The notes: generated by a model not told the origin, from the letters alone. A DNA stretch of 64,000 nt from Crotophaga sulcirostris (GCA_013397455.1 VYZB01000329.1:514500-578499); one strand, 5' to 3'. Positions 48,639 to 63,600 are shown, counted from the first letter of the stretch. Numbers and translations: made by a program.

Positions 48639-51066
48639 ATTGCCATGTCCTTGCAGAGACACGCATTTTCTCCCTGAGCTTGCTCCCTCCAACCAGTGGA
48701 AGATGCATATGTTGGGGCTTTGTGAGTCTAGTAGACTCACTAGATATTTTGATGTTTATTGGAGTGCTGGGGAGGTTAAGAGGTTCTCTGCCCTAATTGC
48801 TTTAATTGTTGCATCTCACACTTAAAAAGAAGCAGGTAAGCCATATGTGTTTTGGATTATTTACTGGAAATAATAGCAGAAAAATCAGTAGGCGTACCTT
48901 TCAAGTGCTTTCACTCTATTCCACCACTGCATTTCAGTCTAGTCTGCATTCTCAGCCCATTTCAGGACAATTGGAAAAACCCTGAGAATTTTAAGTTGTC
49001 CTTCTAAGCACTGTTCCTAGATGGAGACACAGGAGAAACACGAACCCAGCCCTCTTGTCTGTGTCTCAAGATACCTGACTGCTTCTGGGTTGCTGATGAG
49101 TGGGACAAATGATTTCATATTTTTATTTTATTATAAGATATGCATATATTATCACTTATGAAATAAAGATAGTGGAGCTTTTATACAGCAATTTGGGGTC
49201 TTTAAATGTAAATGACACTAAAAAATAATGATGAATACTTACGTTGTGATTATAGTTCTTTTGTCAATAAAGATAACTTCTGACTGAAAGAGTTTCAGGG
49301 ATTAACTGACTTGATTAGTTACTTACACTGTTAGCACATATACATTTTCCATAGCTTGAAAAAGGAGAAATATCTGTTTATAAACAAAAAAGTAGATATT
49401 CTATTCTGGTTCAAAATCCATTTCACGTTGAATAAAAATAACATTTACACACACATACAAAAAATATCTCTGTCTCCTCCCTGATAAAATTTATTAGATC
49501 GGAGTCCTGTTACAATTGTTTCAGAATTTAGGGAAGTTAGTGATTATTTTTCTGTACTCTCTCCAACTGAAATGTTGTGTTCTTCACAAGTAGTCCTTTT
49601 CCCATTGGTGTGAATCCCAAGAGTGCATTAAATAATACACTTCTAGTTGTAAAACAGATGGAAAAGTGTTTAAAAAGGTGCCAGGTTTATTTATGGAAGC
49701 ATGAAATTGAATTTAATAGGAGAATTTTGCCAGTATGAAATGTGAACTCTCAAAACAGGAAGTGGATTTTATTGCTTATTTATTTTATTACCGGATCAGC
49801 TGCCCAGAACTGTAGAATCCTCCCTCTCAGGAATTATTTACTTTCCAACTCTGAACCAGAACATCTTGACCATCAGTTGTTACATCTTCTGGCTGCCAGA
49901 TTCTCAACTATAAACATATGTGGTGCTGTCTATCTCAGATGATCTTCTGCAGATTTATATAGAGAACATTTTAGGGTTAGATTTATTTCTTGATTTAAAA
50001 CAATGTGAACTGAACTGCCTAAACCAAGGGAAAGAAAATTTTCTTTAGCTTTCGATTACTTTAATTAATAATAGTCTGTCTCTTTAAAGTGCTTACGAAT
50101 TGTATTCATTATGCATCCAAGATACAAGAGCTAAATGTCAATGGGCAAATTATTTCCTCTCCTCTGCAGCTCGAAAGGATGCCTAGTGAAAGAACAGGTG
50201 TATTCAGCTTCCAAAAAGTGAGCACCACTTCAGATAATTGCACAGGGAAACAGTGTCCCATGTTTTCTGCGGACAGACTGAACTACTATACCTGGGTGGA
50301 GTTGAGTATGGCTTCTGACAGCTCAAGTCAGTCTGTACACCTGTACCTGACTGTTGTCCCTTTTTTTTCCTGTACATCTGGCCAGTAGGTAGAGGTATTT
50401 GGGATAGTAAGCAAACCTCCATTTAGTGTCAAGATAAAATTATAATAACCTGATGGAGATCACATTAAAAAAAATAAATGGAAATATATTTTTCAAGATA
50501 TTAGGCTGAATTTATGAATTTGATTTTACACCTCCAAGGAACCAGGTGTTGCAGATGCTGCACGTGCTCATACTGACTATGAGACAACTGTATCTTGCAG
50601 ACCTCATGAAGTAATGCTCCCCAAAAATCCTTTGGTTATTCCTACAAGGAAGAGCCACTGAGAAAGACAAATATCTGCAATGGTACCTCTACTTAGTGAA
50701 AGTGAGGCTCAGACATTCCTCAGTATCAAAATGTAAGCCCACCTTAGAGCAAAGCTTGGAGCTCTGAGCCCTGAGGTCCTGGACCAGTGCATTGTCCAGT
50801 GCCACAATGTCCTGAGGCAGAGTGCTAACAAAAATCTATCACGTGCATCTGCAATGCCCACTTATGCTCAGGTCAGTGCTGGCACCCACATACATTCACA
50901 AATTTCCATTTTATGCAACAGAACTAAACATTTTCAGCATGAAACTCATGCACATGCAGTTTTGCATGTGAACTTTAAAGAAAAGGTGACAGCCTTAATC
51001 TTGCTGCTCTTGGTTTACCAATTATGGATAAAGATGGAAGGCAACATGGGACAACATCATGGTCAT
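48639..51066. other. Unassigned noncoding DNA
   Basis: No gene or repeat assigned. The 99-codon plus-strand frame at 50089-50388 has no motif I recognise and is overlapped by a minus-strand frame. Nothing in the last 300 bases looks like a retroviral polypurine tract or internal region leading into the LTR at 51067. Confidence 0.5.
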
Positions 51067-51658
51067 TGCACTAGGTCTGTCTGAGATGGAGTTAATTTTC
51101 CCCTTAGCAACCCTCTTAGCGCTGAGCTTTGGAGTGGTAGCTAGAAAGGTGTTTATAACACACCAGAGTTTCGGCTACTGCTGAGCAGTGCTCACACAGC
51201 AACAAGGCTGTCTCTCCAACATCCTCCCCTCACCAGTAACCTGGAGGTGGGCAAGATCTTGGGAGGGAACATAGCCAAGACAACTGACCCAAACTGTCCG
51301 AAGGGATACACCATACCATATGACATCTGCTCAGCAGCAAAAGCCAAGAGACAGGAGGTGGGTGGGGACTGAGGGTTCTGTTCATTATTGCAGTATTTGT
51401 CTTCTGGAGAAATGTTTACCTGTACTAAGCCCTACTTCCCAGGAAAGTGACTAGACATCGTCTGTTGATGGGAAGTAGAGAATAAATCTTTTGTTTTGCT
51501 TTGCTTCTGTGTGTAGCCTTTGCTTTTGTTGTATAAAACTGACTTTATCTTGACCCACAAGTTTTTTCCATCTTATTTTCTCCCCTGCCTGTCCTGCTGA
51601 GAAGAGTGATAGAGCAGTTTGATGGGCAGCTAGCACAGAGCCAAGGTCAACACACCAC
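51067..51658 (+). mobile_element. Solo ERV LTR
   Basis: A plus-strand LTR of about 590 bases: GGTCTGTCTGAGATGGAG near the 5' end, TAGCTAGAAAGGTGTTTATA, GGGCAAGATCTTGGGAGGG, the GACAACTGACCCAAACTGTC module, a CATATGACATCTGCTCAGC segment, AATAAA at 51481-51486, a TTGACCCACAAG region, and a degenerate end near CAACACACCA. I see no gag, primer binding site or polypurine tract on either side, so it is probably a solo LTR left by recombination between the two LTRs of a provirus. The exact ends and a target duplication could not be fixed. It shares its U3 module with the LTR at 22540 but differs elsewhere, so it is a related, separate family. Confidence 0.85.
51481..51486 (+). promoter_or_regulatory. 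LTR polyadenylation signal (AATAAA)
   Basis: A canonical AATAAA followed by a T/G-rich stretch (TCTTTTGTTTTGCTTTGC) within the R-U5 part of the solo LTR. It could provide premature polyadenylation if the locus is transcribed on the plus strand. Confidence 0.45.
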
Positions 51659-54600
51659 CATCATGATCCAAATCCCATGGAAAGATATGGTTACAATAGA
51701 CTTTGCAGCAGGCATTAAATCTCCCCAAAGGAAGTACATGAGACTTTCTTATGCCTCACCTTTGTTGTACTGTTGTCTCTTAAGATTAATAAATTACTTA
51801 TAACTGTTTCACACCTTCTGACTCTCCTGAGGACAAAGGCATGTCTCCAGAACATTCAGAGAGCCTAGGATCCAAGCATATGGATGTTCTGAGGGCTGAT
51901 GACATGGTATGGAGAAACAACTCCTTCAAAATAAAACTTCTTCAATAAGCAGTTGAACCTAAACATTTATTAAAAGTAAAACAAAAGAAACCCAAACATG
52001 TAAAAGAAAACTCACTATTTTAAATTCCTGCTATTAGTGATAGGATGAAACTCATGAGTTTTACGAGACTTCACATTAAGCATGTGTGCCATTCACCAGC
52101 TTTGTTAAGGCACAAGCACAACTTCTGACATGTATCAGAACCAATTAAGCTTATTTTTGTACTTTTTATTTCTTAGAGACAGATTGCTTGAGTTCAGAAG
52201 GGCATACAGTATCTAGCAGATCTGGTAATTCGTTCAAATATGGGAGTAAGGCTCTTCTTTTAGTTCTGGCCAAAATTCCTACAAAGTTTTGCACAATGGG
52301 TTTGAAAGCTCTTCTGCATTTAAAGAAAATCCTTTCAACTCACTCTGGAGTCCTGCTTTATGTTTCATATTGCTTTGAACTTATTACCTCTTTGCAATGT
52401 CTTGGAACATTGGTTTGGGAGCATTTAAAGCTAATGATTAAATGTATAGTGAAACAACACTTTGATGTTGCCAGAAGCAATTAATTTTCCCTATTTATAC
52501 ACAAAAGGTTATAAAAGATTGTGTTATGACAAACGAAATGATTCAGTGAATTCAAAGTAAGTTAACTGAATCTTAAAGGATTGTTTCTACTTGGTAGAAA
52601 AAAGATATCCGTCAAGCCTTATCTTAAGGCAGAAAGTTGTGATTAACTTATGGAGTTTTGAATGCTTTTAAAATTAGAAAAAAATATAATTTTTTCAGCT
52701 ACAGAAAGCCTATAAGAAGTTCATTCAGAATGAAGTTTTCATTGAAAATAGCTTACTGGGTGTAGATAAATGAAGTTTATGAGCTAACAGAAGTCACTGA
52801 GAGAGACCACATTTACACATAAGTAGCCAGACTATTGTATGTTCTCTGCGCAGATGCCTGTAGAACTTTATTAACAAATGGAAAAATGTACTGTATGGTT
52901 TTACTCCCACATTTTTATAGGCAGAGCATCTCACACTTCATTGAATCCATGTGCTGGAGACAACAGACATGATTAGAATATAAATCACTCAGAGCCAAGG
53001 ACCGGAAGTCAGGTTCTGCAACTTCTAAAGCTCCTTCTACCTATCAGTAGGCATACCATTGTTTTACTTTGCTGTAAGCCATGCAACAGAGGATGGACAT
53101 CACACATGGCACGCATGCATAGACACGTACCTACGTGTATAATTATATCCATACATTCCAAGACTGTGGACATGCTTAAACGGGAAGGAATTATACACTT
53201 TCAGCAATCAAAAAATTGTGAAAATGGGAAAAAAATAAGAAGAGAATGTAATAACCAAGGGATTAAGAATTTAAAAACAGTTTAGTTTTATGCAACATAA
53301 TTAATTTCTCAATTTCCACTGAACTATAGAAAGTTTAAATATCAGGCCAAGACTTTATCTTGTTTGTCAATTTAAGAAATATGTTTGTTACACTGACCAG
53401 GTGATAGTTACAGATACACTGCACAGTAACATTTCTAAACTGATTGCGGTGGGAGAATAAGTTATCAGGAAGGAAAAAAAAGTGCAATGCTTTTGTCCAG
53501 GAGTCAGTTCCAAACTTTTCTGATAGTTCATAAAATGAAGGCAATAATTTGGCTTTCCTGCTCATCTCCCTTCCCCCTGCCCTCTTATCGCCTCAGTCTC
53601 TTCAGAATAAAGCAATGAACTTCTGGCTTTTACAATGAGTTAAAACTCTTTGACGAACAGAACTTAGATTGTCTAAGACATAGATTGTTTGCAGACCTCC
53701 AGAGCATTTAGGGGTATTATTTTTACTTTAGAAGTTACACAGTGCTAGCAAGAACTTTTTCTTTGAATAACAGGATCCCAATAAAGAAAAATCCTGAAGG
53801 TTTTTACAGTTCAGTTCAGTTGTATTTGATACAATCTTGGGAATGCATATCCAGAAGCAAGAAGCCAGGAAGATAAGCCTGGTCATCTCAAATCCCATTG
53901 GGCACCTAGGTTTGGGTGAATGAGTATGCTTAAATATACTGGCAACTAACAGCTAGGTTATGATTCTCCTTAAGCTTCATAAGAGCATGCAGTGTCTTTG
54001 GGAGATGGGGAAGAATTGTCTGCAGAAAACTGTGGCACAAAAGAAACCAGTCAAATGCATAAATATCCAGAGGGTCTTCACAAAATACAATAGTTACTTT
54101 TCACATTTCATTCCATCCAGTGGACTTTCCAGCTCTGAATTAAGCATTCGTATTGTGCATAAAAGTGATAAAGAAACTGCATAACTGGAAACACTCTGAA
54201 CGATCATAATCTAATTAACTGGTTCTAGTGAGAACAATAAGTAGCCAATAAGAAATACTGGGAGAAAAATTGGGCCTTTGCTCATAAATCTTATCTCTAA
54301 AAAACAGATAGAGGCTAACTTTTATTTTAGATTATTTAATGGAAATAATGTCCCTAGACCATCTTGTAGTCATGTAATCAAACAGCTTTGCTGTTGATGG
54401 ACCAGTGATTCAGGTTTTCTCCAAAAAATGTTGTCCGTTTTAGTATCTTCTGTCTGTCTTATCATAAAGCAGTTTAAATTTTGTCCTTATTCATATAAAA
54501 CTCTGAGTCACTACACTATTAGATATGTTTGGTCTGACTTCTAAAAACTGATCCTTTTTTTTCCTTTAGATGTTACTGAGAATAAGCAAGAAATGAACTC

Positions 54601-57600
54601 TTTCGGGCTTTTCTTACCTAAGATGAGGGCGAGTCAGGTTCTAGTTTTACTTCACTGAATATTTGATTATATATTCAAAATGGAACAGCTTCAAAAATAT
54701 TTTCCTTAAAAATGTTCAAACAAATCATCTTGACATTTCCAATATTTTTTTTTGGCTGAAACAATTGGCCAAATCTGGTACAAATTTGCAGATAGTTTCC
54801 ATCAACACGAAAGTGCATTTTTGAGCAAACAAAGAATACTTCCATAAAAATTGCCTGGCTCTAATCAGGACTGAGGCAATTTTGCACATGCCAACCAGCA
54901 GAAAATTAGGTATGGGATAAGCAATAGTGATGAGGAACCGGGTTCTACCTAAATCCTCTTGTGGCCTTAGTCCAAAGTGATTAGCCTCGGGTCAAACAAA
55001 AAGTCTGTAGTGAATCAAGCAAATTAAATCCAACCCTCCTGAACTATAGGATAATGTGCTAGGCTCAAGACCTCCCTTCTTGGAGGCTGGAAAGGACAAG
55101 GCATTAAATATAAACACGAAGTAACATCCTGCTCTATGGAGACCCAAGGCATGATGTTCTGGAGGAGAGACAGGGGATTATACTTGCCCCCCAAAATGGA
55201 ACTGTTTCAAGGGAAGCCACAGCAACTGTCTTTGCCAATGATAGAATCTGTCAATGTCTGCTACCAGCTGGCTACAGCTTGGAAAGCCACTAAAGAGGTA
55301 TCCTGTTAGACTGAAGGGCAGTGAGCTGTAGCACAAAATACTGCTTTAATGTGAACTTGGAATTAAAGAGACTTATTTCTTTTAAAACGTTGTAGAACTA
55401 AGTAATCCTCAGATTTATTTTGATTAGCAATCTGGATACCTTCTTGGCAGTGTTTATTAGATCTTAACTTAGCTCAGTTGGAAAGCCAGTTATTTTGCTT
55501 TCTCTCTCTTTGAATTACTGACCGTTATTGTCTCTGTTAATGAATCTGGAAAATTTTAACTGTCAGATTCTAATGTAACTCAGAATAAATTGATTGAATT
55601 GAAGTTGAACTCACCTCTGCGTTCAAGCTAAGAATGAGCCTGAACAGAAATCTCCAGAGTTTCCTAAAATTTCAGGGAATTTATTAGTGGAAAACTGATT
55701 TTGAACCACTGAACCTAAAGTGACTGCATAGCTTTGGTTTCATAGTGATGTCAAGTGAAAAGGAGATTATACTCCCACTGCAGCTCAGATGTGTCCCAAG
55801 GTGAAAAAAAAAAACCATCTGAATATTTCTAGAACAGCTATCACTGTCCCTGGATCTATCTTTCACTCATCTTCCTTTTCCTTTTGAAATACATTTTTTA
55901 AACAGATTGTAGCACCAATAACTGAAAACATTTTTTCATTTCTAAGTCATTAGAAATCTAGTGTTTAATGAGTTAGTGCCTTAAAAAAAGTAGAAACATG
56001 TTTATCTTGCAGGCAGCCATTTGAATTGCCCTCAAAACAGAAATTAATGCAGGAGGCCTTACTTCTCAATAACTGCACTTTTCTGGAAAGTATTGCCCTT
56101 ATGTCCATTCATTATTAGATCCATATACATCCTCTCACCTGCAATCAGAGGAAATGCTCCCCACCCTCTTAAATGCTGCACATCAGTGTATTTAATATCT
56201 TGTTGGCCTTCAGTCTTTCAGCCATAGATTCTGAGGTACCAGTGAGGGAGTGGAGAAGAGCAAAAAGTTCAATATATAGATCATACTCCTAAAAAAATGT
56301 ACTTGTTGACAGTCTCACTGACTGTGCTAAAGTGATAACCCACGTCAAAAAACACCCGGTGGGTGATTTGGATTTCTGCAGACAGTCAGCAACCAGATGT
56401 GCAGCACCATGCATGGACACCTGTGCAAAAGCACACCAGGGTTTAGTGAAGAGGTAGAAAAATTTCTTAGCACTTGCGTTCAGCTAGGGTATGTTCAGAT
56501 GGCAGAATTAAGGTTCATGACCAACGGTCCTACAGCAAGCAAAACTGGCTCAGTTGCAGTGGACCAGCTAATTAATTAATCATAGCCAGTTGCAGATGCT
56601 TTTATTCTTTCTCACTGCTAGAAAGTGGCTGTTGGCTGAATCTGAGGTCAGCGATTGACATGAGCAACAGACATGAGCCCCTATGTGTCCTGACACATTA
56701 TTCTGTAGATACAAGATAAAAGTAACATCCTGATCTAGAAATAAGGCTTTAAAAAAGGAGGTTAGTTATTTTTCTAATTAAAGGGAATCCTGGATCCATC
56801 CAAGATATTATATTAGGGAAAAATGTGAAGAGAGATCTTCCTGGTGGGGGAGAAACTGATTTAAATCTCTGGCAAACAATTAACAGACAAGTCACAACTG
56901 CAGCCCTCAGAATTGAAAGTTAGTGAGGAAGGATAGATAGAATTCACCAGCTCCTCAGGGTAGGCAGGAGAGATCCCAATTTCAGAACTGCCAAGAGGAA
57001 TCATGCTGGCTTGGTCCCACCTTGCCTGAGTAAAACCTCTGTGATTTGAGTGTGATCATCATGGTGTTCACCACCAAATTAAACTGAAGTTAGTCAAGGC
57101 CTGGTTGTGAACTATTACTCTCACTTGGTTAACTTCTGACCAGAAACATTAAAATTATTTCAGAAAGTCAGAGATTTTCTTAGACAGGGGAACACTATTA
57201 CTAACACCAGAACACAGCTTTACTGCTTCATTCCAGCATCGCCTCTGACTAACATGATGACAGGACTTTCAGGAACATCTGAGGACAGATCAGAAGAATC
57301 AGTCTTTATCTTGTCTTTGACACTTTACTTTTCAAATTAGCATATTCATTTTCTGCCATTTCAAGTATATTAAGAAATTAGAATGCAATTTTTACTGGCT
57401 ACAGTGACAGATCATTTTTGTCACATTTACAGCAACATTTAATATGTTGGCACGGTTATCCTTTTGCTTCATTGCTAATGATAAACAGTTTTTGAAAACT
57501 ATCCAAGTAAGCTAGTTGAATAAAAATACCCCATCTACCCCCTTTTAACCAATGGACTTCTTCACAGAGTCTTTCTGAGATAGTCTCTACATTTTGACGT

Positions 57601-60600
57601 ATCTGCAGCACATTTCTTTTATAGTAAGTAGATTTCTTAGTTCCTGGATTTCTCCCACACAGGTGAAATAAATCAATACTACAGAACTTTGTAGGACTGA
57701 AATCAAAGTGCCTTTCTGCTTGGAGAGCAGAACTGGAACTTTGGACAAGATTTTGTTTGAAATCAACGTGCTCAGATTTAGAGGCAGGATTAGCTTCACT
57801 TAATAAGTTAGTATTTATTTCCTTAATTTAAGTACTATACAGCATTTCACTTATTCTCTAGTGTTTTCTCTAAAAAAATATGGGTTTCCTATAGGAGCCA
57901 TGTTGTACCTGCTGGCACTATGCAGATAGCTTGCACAACTTAGATTGTCTCAAATGTTTCTACTTAGAGCTTTGAATCCTTCCATAGGTGTGTGTCTACA
58001 TCAGGTGACCGCTTTTGGATGAGATTTTTTTCTTCAGACTCCACTCACTGTATTTACTTAATCTCCACAAACTATAAGGAGAACGTAGGTACTCACAGAT
58101 TAACGCTACACGATGAAACTAAGAGGTCTTATTTTCAAACTGCATACTGCCAGTAGAGCTTTTAACTTTAATATTTTCTCTTGACCATGGGGGGCAGGAA
58201 TAGAGAACATGCAAGACTGTAAATTCCCAGCAGTACCTGTTCTCAGTCGTTGGCTAACAGTATCTGTGTATGTAAAGGCTGAAAACTCATCTTCTGAAAA
58301 GAGGAACCAACTGTTAAACAAGTTCTAAAACCGATCCCAACTCCTGCTATAAACTGTGGAATCCTATCATCCCTTGAAGAAGGACAAGAGGGAGCTTCAG
58401 CAGAAGATAAGTCCTTGAGGGGAAATGACATGACTCCTTGTGATCTGAACACCATAGCGGAAGCATTTCTGAGGGAAAAGGTAAGGCAGGAAACCATGAA
58501 AAGGACAAATTCCTTTTGTGGGAAGTCTTGTTTAAAGGCAGGATAAGACAAACCCTAGTATCTGTTGGGAAAGGAGGAAGGCTTCTGTTGGCAGTGTGGA
58601 TGTGGTGATGGATGAGGGAGCTTTATGCCCGTGAATTGATATCAGTAATTATGTGCGGCTGAAGTGGAGACAGGCTTTTGCACTTTTCATCCAGGTCCTC
58701 ATGCCTGGACCTGTCTTTCAGAAAGGCAGGACTGGATACCAGCTCCCTGGCAACTCTGTCGTGAGCTACAAGTGGATTTGCAATGGGATACCTCAAGCTA
58801 CGTGTTCGATGTTGGAGTATCTGCACATGCTTTGGCAGTTAGTTCTATCTACATTTGGAGTAACTGCATTCAATATGTTTAATGTGTTACACTAAAATAA
58901 AGCTGGAGTCACAGGAAAGCTGTTCATTGTGGTCAGGATTTGGACATGTACTGTGCTGTGGTTGAAATTCCTGAAGATAATTTTTATTGCCGGGAGTGTC
59001 AGAAGGGATCTTGAATACTTGCAGCTATTTTTGGTAACATCAGTGCCTGGGTTAAAGAAAGCCTAGTGCAAAGAGTTTTGAGCTTCCAGAAGGAATCTGC
59101 AGGTTTTATGAGAGACATCTCAACAGTTTTTCACTGCAGTGGGGGAGCAGTCCTGAGCACTGTTGAGAGGCCTCCTGGTGCGCTGTCTCCAGAGAAGCCA
59201 CCTCTGCTGTGAGACACAGGGGTCTCAAGATACTCTGCATTCCCAATCTTCTGATACTCCAGACTGACTAATTACTGATGAGAAATTGTATTTGTCTTGA
59301 GGACAAAGTGAAATCACTTACCTGTGCTCACATAGGAAGTAAACGACATAAATGTAATCCTGCTTGGCAGATCTGCAGTTCTCAAGTACAAGACTTTTCC
59401 CATTTCTGAGGGTGCTTTATAATGATATTTACAGTTGCTTTTGGTTTATGTTGGAAAGAAATTAGACTCTGCTATTTATAATGAGAAATTTAGGGCAGTA
59501 ATTGTTTCCAGTATTTGCCCAGTTCTAAAAATAACAATGTTAATATGTACTAATTCTTTGTAGTTAAGGAGGCTTCAGCACTATACTGTTGTTTTATCTG
59601 GAAGCTCAGCAAATGTGGATGTAACCCACTATCTGACAAAGACCAATAGCCTTACTAGGCAGCTATGTTAAATTAAAAACTAGGCAGGGATGTTTGACTT
59701 TATATGGGGTTTAGATGCATCTGCATCTCTGGAGAGAAGGACAAGACGCTTGGAACTCAGAGCACTAAATCTTTAATTAAAGAACTCCTAACCATGCCTA
59801 CTAGGTTTATAAATAACAAAACATTTATCAGAGCTTTTATCTTTTCTTGCAATCATCAGCCTGGGTTAGATGTTGACAAAGTCAACGATTTATGCCTCAG
59901 ATATTTTTTTCATTACCAAATACCAAAGATGTTATTATCAGTGAAATCTTATGCAACTTAAATCTTGAGGCTTTTGTTGCTCTGCCTAAGGAATACTGTA
60001 AGCTTTTCTCACAAGTCATTTTGGATTTTGTTGGCCCTTCAGAAGAGATTAAGTCTGCCTAGTGAAGTCGCATCCAAATGGAAATTTTGGGTGATTTTCC
60101 TTAAAAGGATTAATGTTTTGTGGGTTTTTTGTTTGTTTTGTTTTGGTTTTTTTTTGAAGAGGCCTTTAAAGAATGTTTTAATTTATATTAAACATTAAGA
60201 TACTAGTGTTGAATTCTAGATTTGTTCATTATGTTATATTTAAATGCTTGCATTTAAATTCCTACATACCACTATGTGAGAAAGATTGCTGTTGTTCTGC
60301 ATTATTCTAACAGAGCCCTCATTGTACCACATGAGAAGATGCCAAAGTGTCCAAGGTAATGTTGAACTGGGGATTTAATTCGTAATCATTGACCTAAATG
60401 CAAACAAAGAGCAGCTCAAGGACAGATCCAGATTATAAAACCTGTGTGAACATCTGTCTCGTGTGCCGATGTGGAGGACAAGGAACAGCAACAGTCTACT
60501 GCACTGTGCATTCCCTTCTCCACTTTACCCCTGCTGTGCCCTTCGTGCAAGAGTGAAGGCCCTACTTGCTGCTTTCTGGCAACAGTTGGTTTCCTGCAGG

Positions 60601-63600
60601 AAGCAGCAAGAGAATGCTTCACCCATTGTCACTGGATGGTTAAAGAGATGCGGCTTAGACTGTGCAAAATGTCTTTAAACAGATAGTAGAGGATTCTACC
60701 ATACATAAATATATACATACGTACGTATATATACACTTATGCTAGGTTTAAAACCACACATAAATATACGTATACTAACATATGTCAACAGACATAACCC
60801 TTTGTAGGCTGCGTGCTGCATGAATGCCACACCTTACAACAATTCCAGTAGTTCCATTATTATAATGTAGTGCAGTTAATGCTCTCCATTACAGTGAGTT
60901 TGCTAGCATTTTGAATTCTAAATACTTAGAAATTAAAATTTTGGAACAATAAATTGGCAGGTTTTCTAAATGCAACCTTTTCCTCTTTGTTAAACTAAAG
61001 CTCAGACAGAACATTTGTGCTTCGATACTTTAGTATGCGCACAGAAATGCAGCCTCTTTCATTGATGATCCTGTTAAGAGTGAGGTCTTGAGCTCATTCA
61101 GGAAGTTTTTAGTTTTCGGTACAACCACAATGTGTAGTTGTAGGAATCCTTCAGGGAGTGAGAAGACAGGTAGTATATCTGAAATGTTTTCCAGATACTT
61201 CAACAAGCTTGAAGTTCTTCAGACCTAAGAGCACCCAGCCTGTAAGTTAATCATTGGTATGTCCTCAGCTGTTGGTGAAAACAGAAATAAAAGCATTTTT
61301 TTTCAATTACTTTATGTGACTCCACCGCTACTCAAACCCTCTTTGATGTGAGTCTTCATGTTGAGCTTTAGAATATACTTTTCTGGATGTTTGTAACTGA
61401 CTCTTTCATTCGACTTTCATTATATCTGACAGGGAAATAAATGACTGTTTTATCAAAGCCTGTGAATTCATCATTGTTTCCCAAATTTAACATCATCAGT
61501 AACAAACCAGCCGAGATGTCAAACTAAACTCACTTTACCCTATTTTTTTCCTTTTGGAAGGGTGGAGTGAGGTGAAGAAAACATGAGTTAGAGCTGAGTT
61601 TTCTATTTTACACCATGTTAAACTCCCAGTAACCTCTAAAAGAGAAAAATGTATATTTTCAATTGTACTTTCAGAAATTACTGTCTTGGATACATATGGA
61701 AAATACAAATGAGCTGCAGAGAAAGAAATATATATGGTCTTTCTTATTGTAACTTTGAATATCTTAAGAAAAGGCAAATTAATTAGATTAATGTCAAGTA
61801 GGAACGTGGACAGAGATTTTTCTTTCAGTACTTTCTCATAATTTTTAACTTTTTTGTGTATTTTCATTTCTCCTTTTCCTTTTTGTGCTTTCCATATGGG
61901 AATTTAAAATAAGGGTTAAACTATAAATGCTGTAAGCTCTTTTTTTTTGTGTGTATATTGACCAGCATAACAATAGAATCAAATTCATATTATTTGCTTT
62001 ACTGTTCTGAAATATCCTTGTCATAGACCTGTATTATGTAGAAGAAAAAAGAGTGCCCTGCTTGCTTTTTGCAAAAACAACACTGAGGAATCCAAGGAAA
62101 GTATCCATGAGTAAAAAGATATATCTCGGTATACCTCTTCCATATTTAGCACTTTTTGCATTGCTTGTCAGCAGAGGACAGGTTCCAGGAGAAATTTCGT
62201 TTACTGTAGTTACCTTAAGCTTCTCACTGGGATATTTCACAAATTGTGAGGTGTGAGAAATCATGGTTATGTTGGTGGCAATAAAGGCTGACCTTTCAGT
62301 AGCATTGTAGAAAGGATATGTATGAGAAAAACTTTTAAATAGTTTCTGCTAAAAAAAAAAAGAGAGTGCAGCAGAATTAGAAGCAAGGCAAGGACTATTC
62401 CTTCAGCTAATGTGTTTGCGTACATCAGTCCTAACTTCTTGGCCTCAGACTCTAATTAAGGAGATCATTGAGTAGTATTTCTCTGCCACATAGGAGCACT
62501 GGGAGAATACCTGACCATTAACATATCACTGTGTTCCCAGCACCAATTTTTGTCAACATTAGCAAAGGAAGAAGACAAGAACAGGTCCTGGTCATCATTC
62601 ATCTATGTGGTTAAATTTTCAGAACCGTTTTGTTGCAGGTCAACTAAAATTTTTGCAGAACAAATCCTGGATGTACAGTGGGAGTTAAACCTGGCCCAGC
62701 AGCAATTCTGCATAAGTAGTTTGGATGCAACCACTCTCTTTGGACAGCATGTTTAAGAGTATGGCTGTGGCAGGACAGTGCCAGCTGGCCTCTGGGCTAG
62801 AGAACATTGACCTGGCACAGGAAACATCTCTGCTGGTTTAGTACCTTCATGCAGCACTGCTAAGCCAAGTTCAATGCCTGCCTAAATCACCCTGGCATAC
62901 TGAACGTTTCAGGAAAACACTGAGCTTGGTTTAATGCAAACGTCAAAGGAGAGAGGCAGCAAACTCAAGATCCTCTGGCTCCTGAAATACCCTTCTGACA
63001 CACCATCAAAATGCATTTTAGAATGACCCTGCACGTAAGAGTCCTGTTGGCAACCCTTCCTCAAGGGCCACTGCAGGCATGTGCCATAACCAGTGCAGCA
63101 CCCTGTCTTATGCTGTCTGCTCAGCCTTCCACATTGTCCCTGGTTGCTATATAGAGATATATGTAAGGTACATAACAACACGAGTCACTTCAAGTGCAAT
63201 TGTGTGACCTGAGCTTATAAGTTGAGTGCTAGCCCTTACCATGTGTGAAAAAAACCCTGTTTGTGATGTGGGCCATTTGAAAGTATAGCACTTCTCAGAC
63301 ATTCTCATGTGCTTCACTGGGACAAGCGCCCAGGTTTCAGAAGTGTGCAGAAAAGGAATGGCAGGTACCTTTAGGGTGCAGAAGTTTAGGTTAAACCTCT
63401 ACTCTGCACAAATATTTCAAATAAATATTTGTCAGCTGGCACTCCTCCTTCCAGACATCTTTCATTTTGAATAAAAGCTGATATATGCAGAGGAGGCAGT
63501 CAGAAAAATACGGGCTGCCTGGTAGAAAAAACACTTCTCAAGGGTGAAAGAAAACAAGGCTGAAGGCCTTGAAGATCTGACTGAGTTAAGAGATGAAAAC

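Noticed and set aside
50089..50388. Plus-strand 99-codon open frame
   Set aside because: No domain, no splice signals around it, a minus-strand frame overlaps it, and the length is within chance for a 64-kb window.
50700..51066. Internal retroviral region upstream of the LTR at 51067
   Set aside because: No polypurine tract, coding motif or primer site was seen, so a solo LTR is the simpler reading.
61535..61867. Minus-strand 110-codon open frame
   Set aside because: AT-rich, lysine- and isoleucine-heavy composition typical of random AT-rich DNA, with no motif or splice context.
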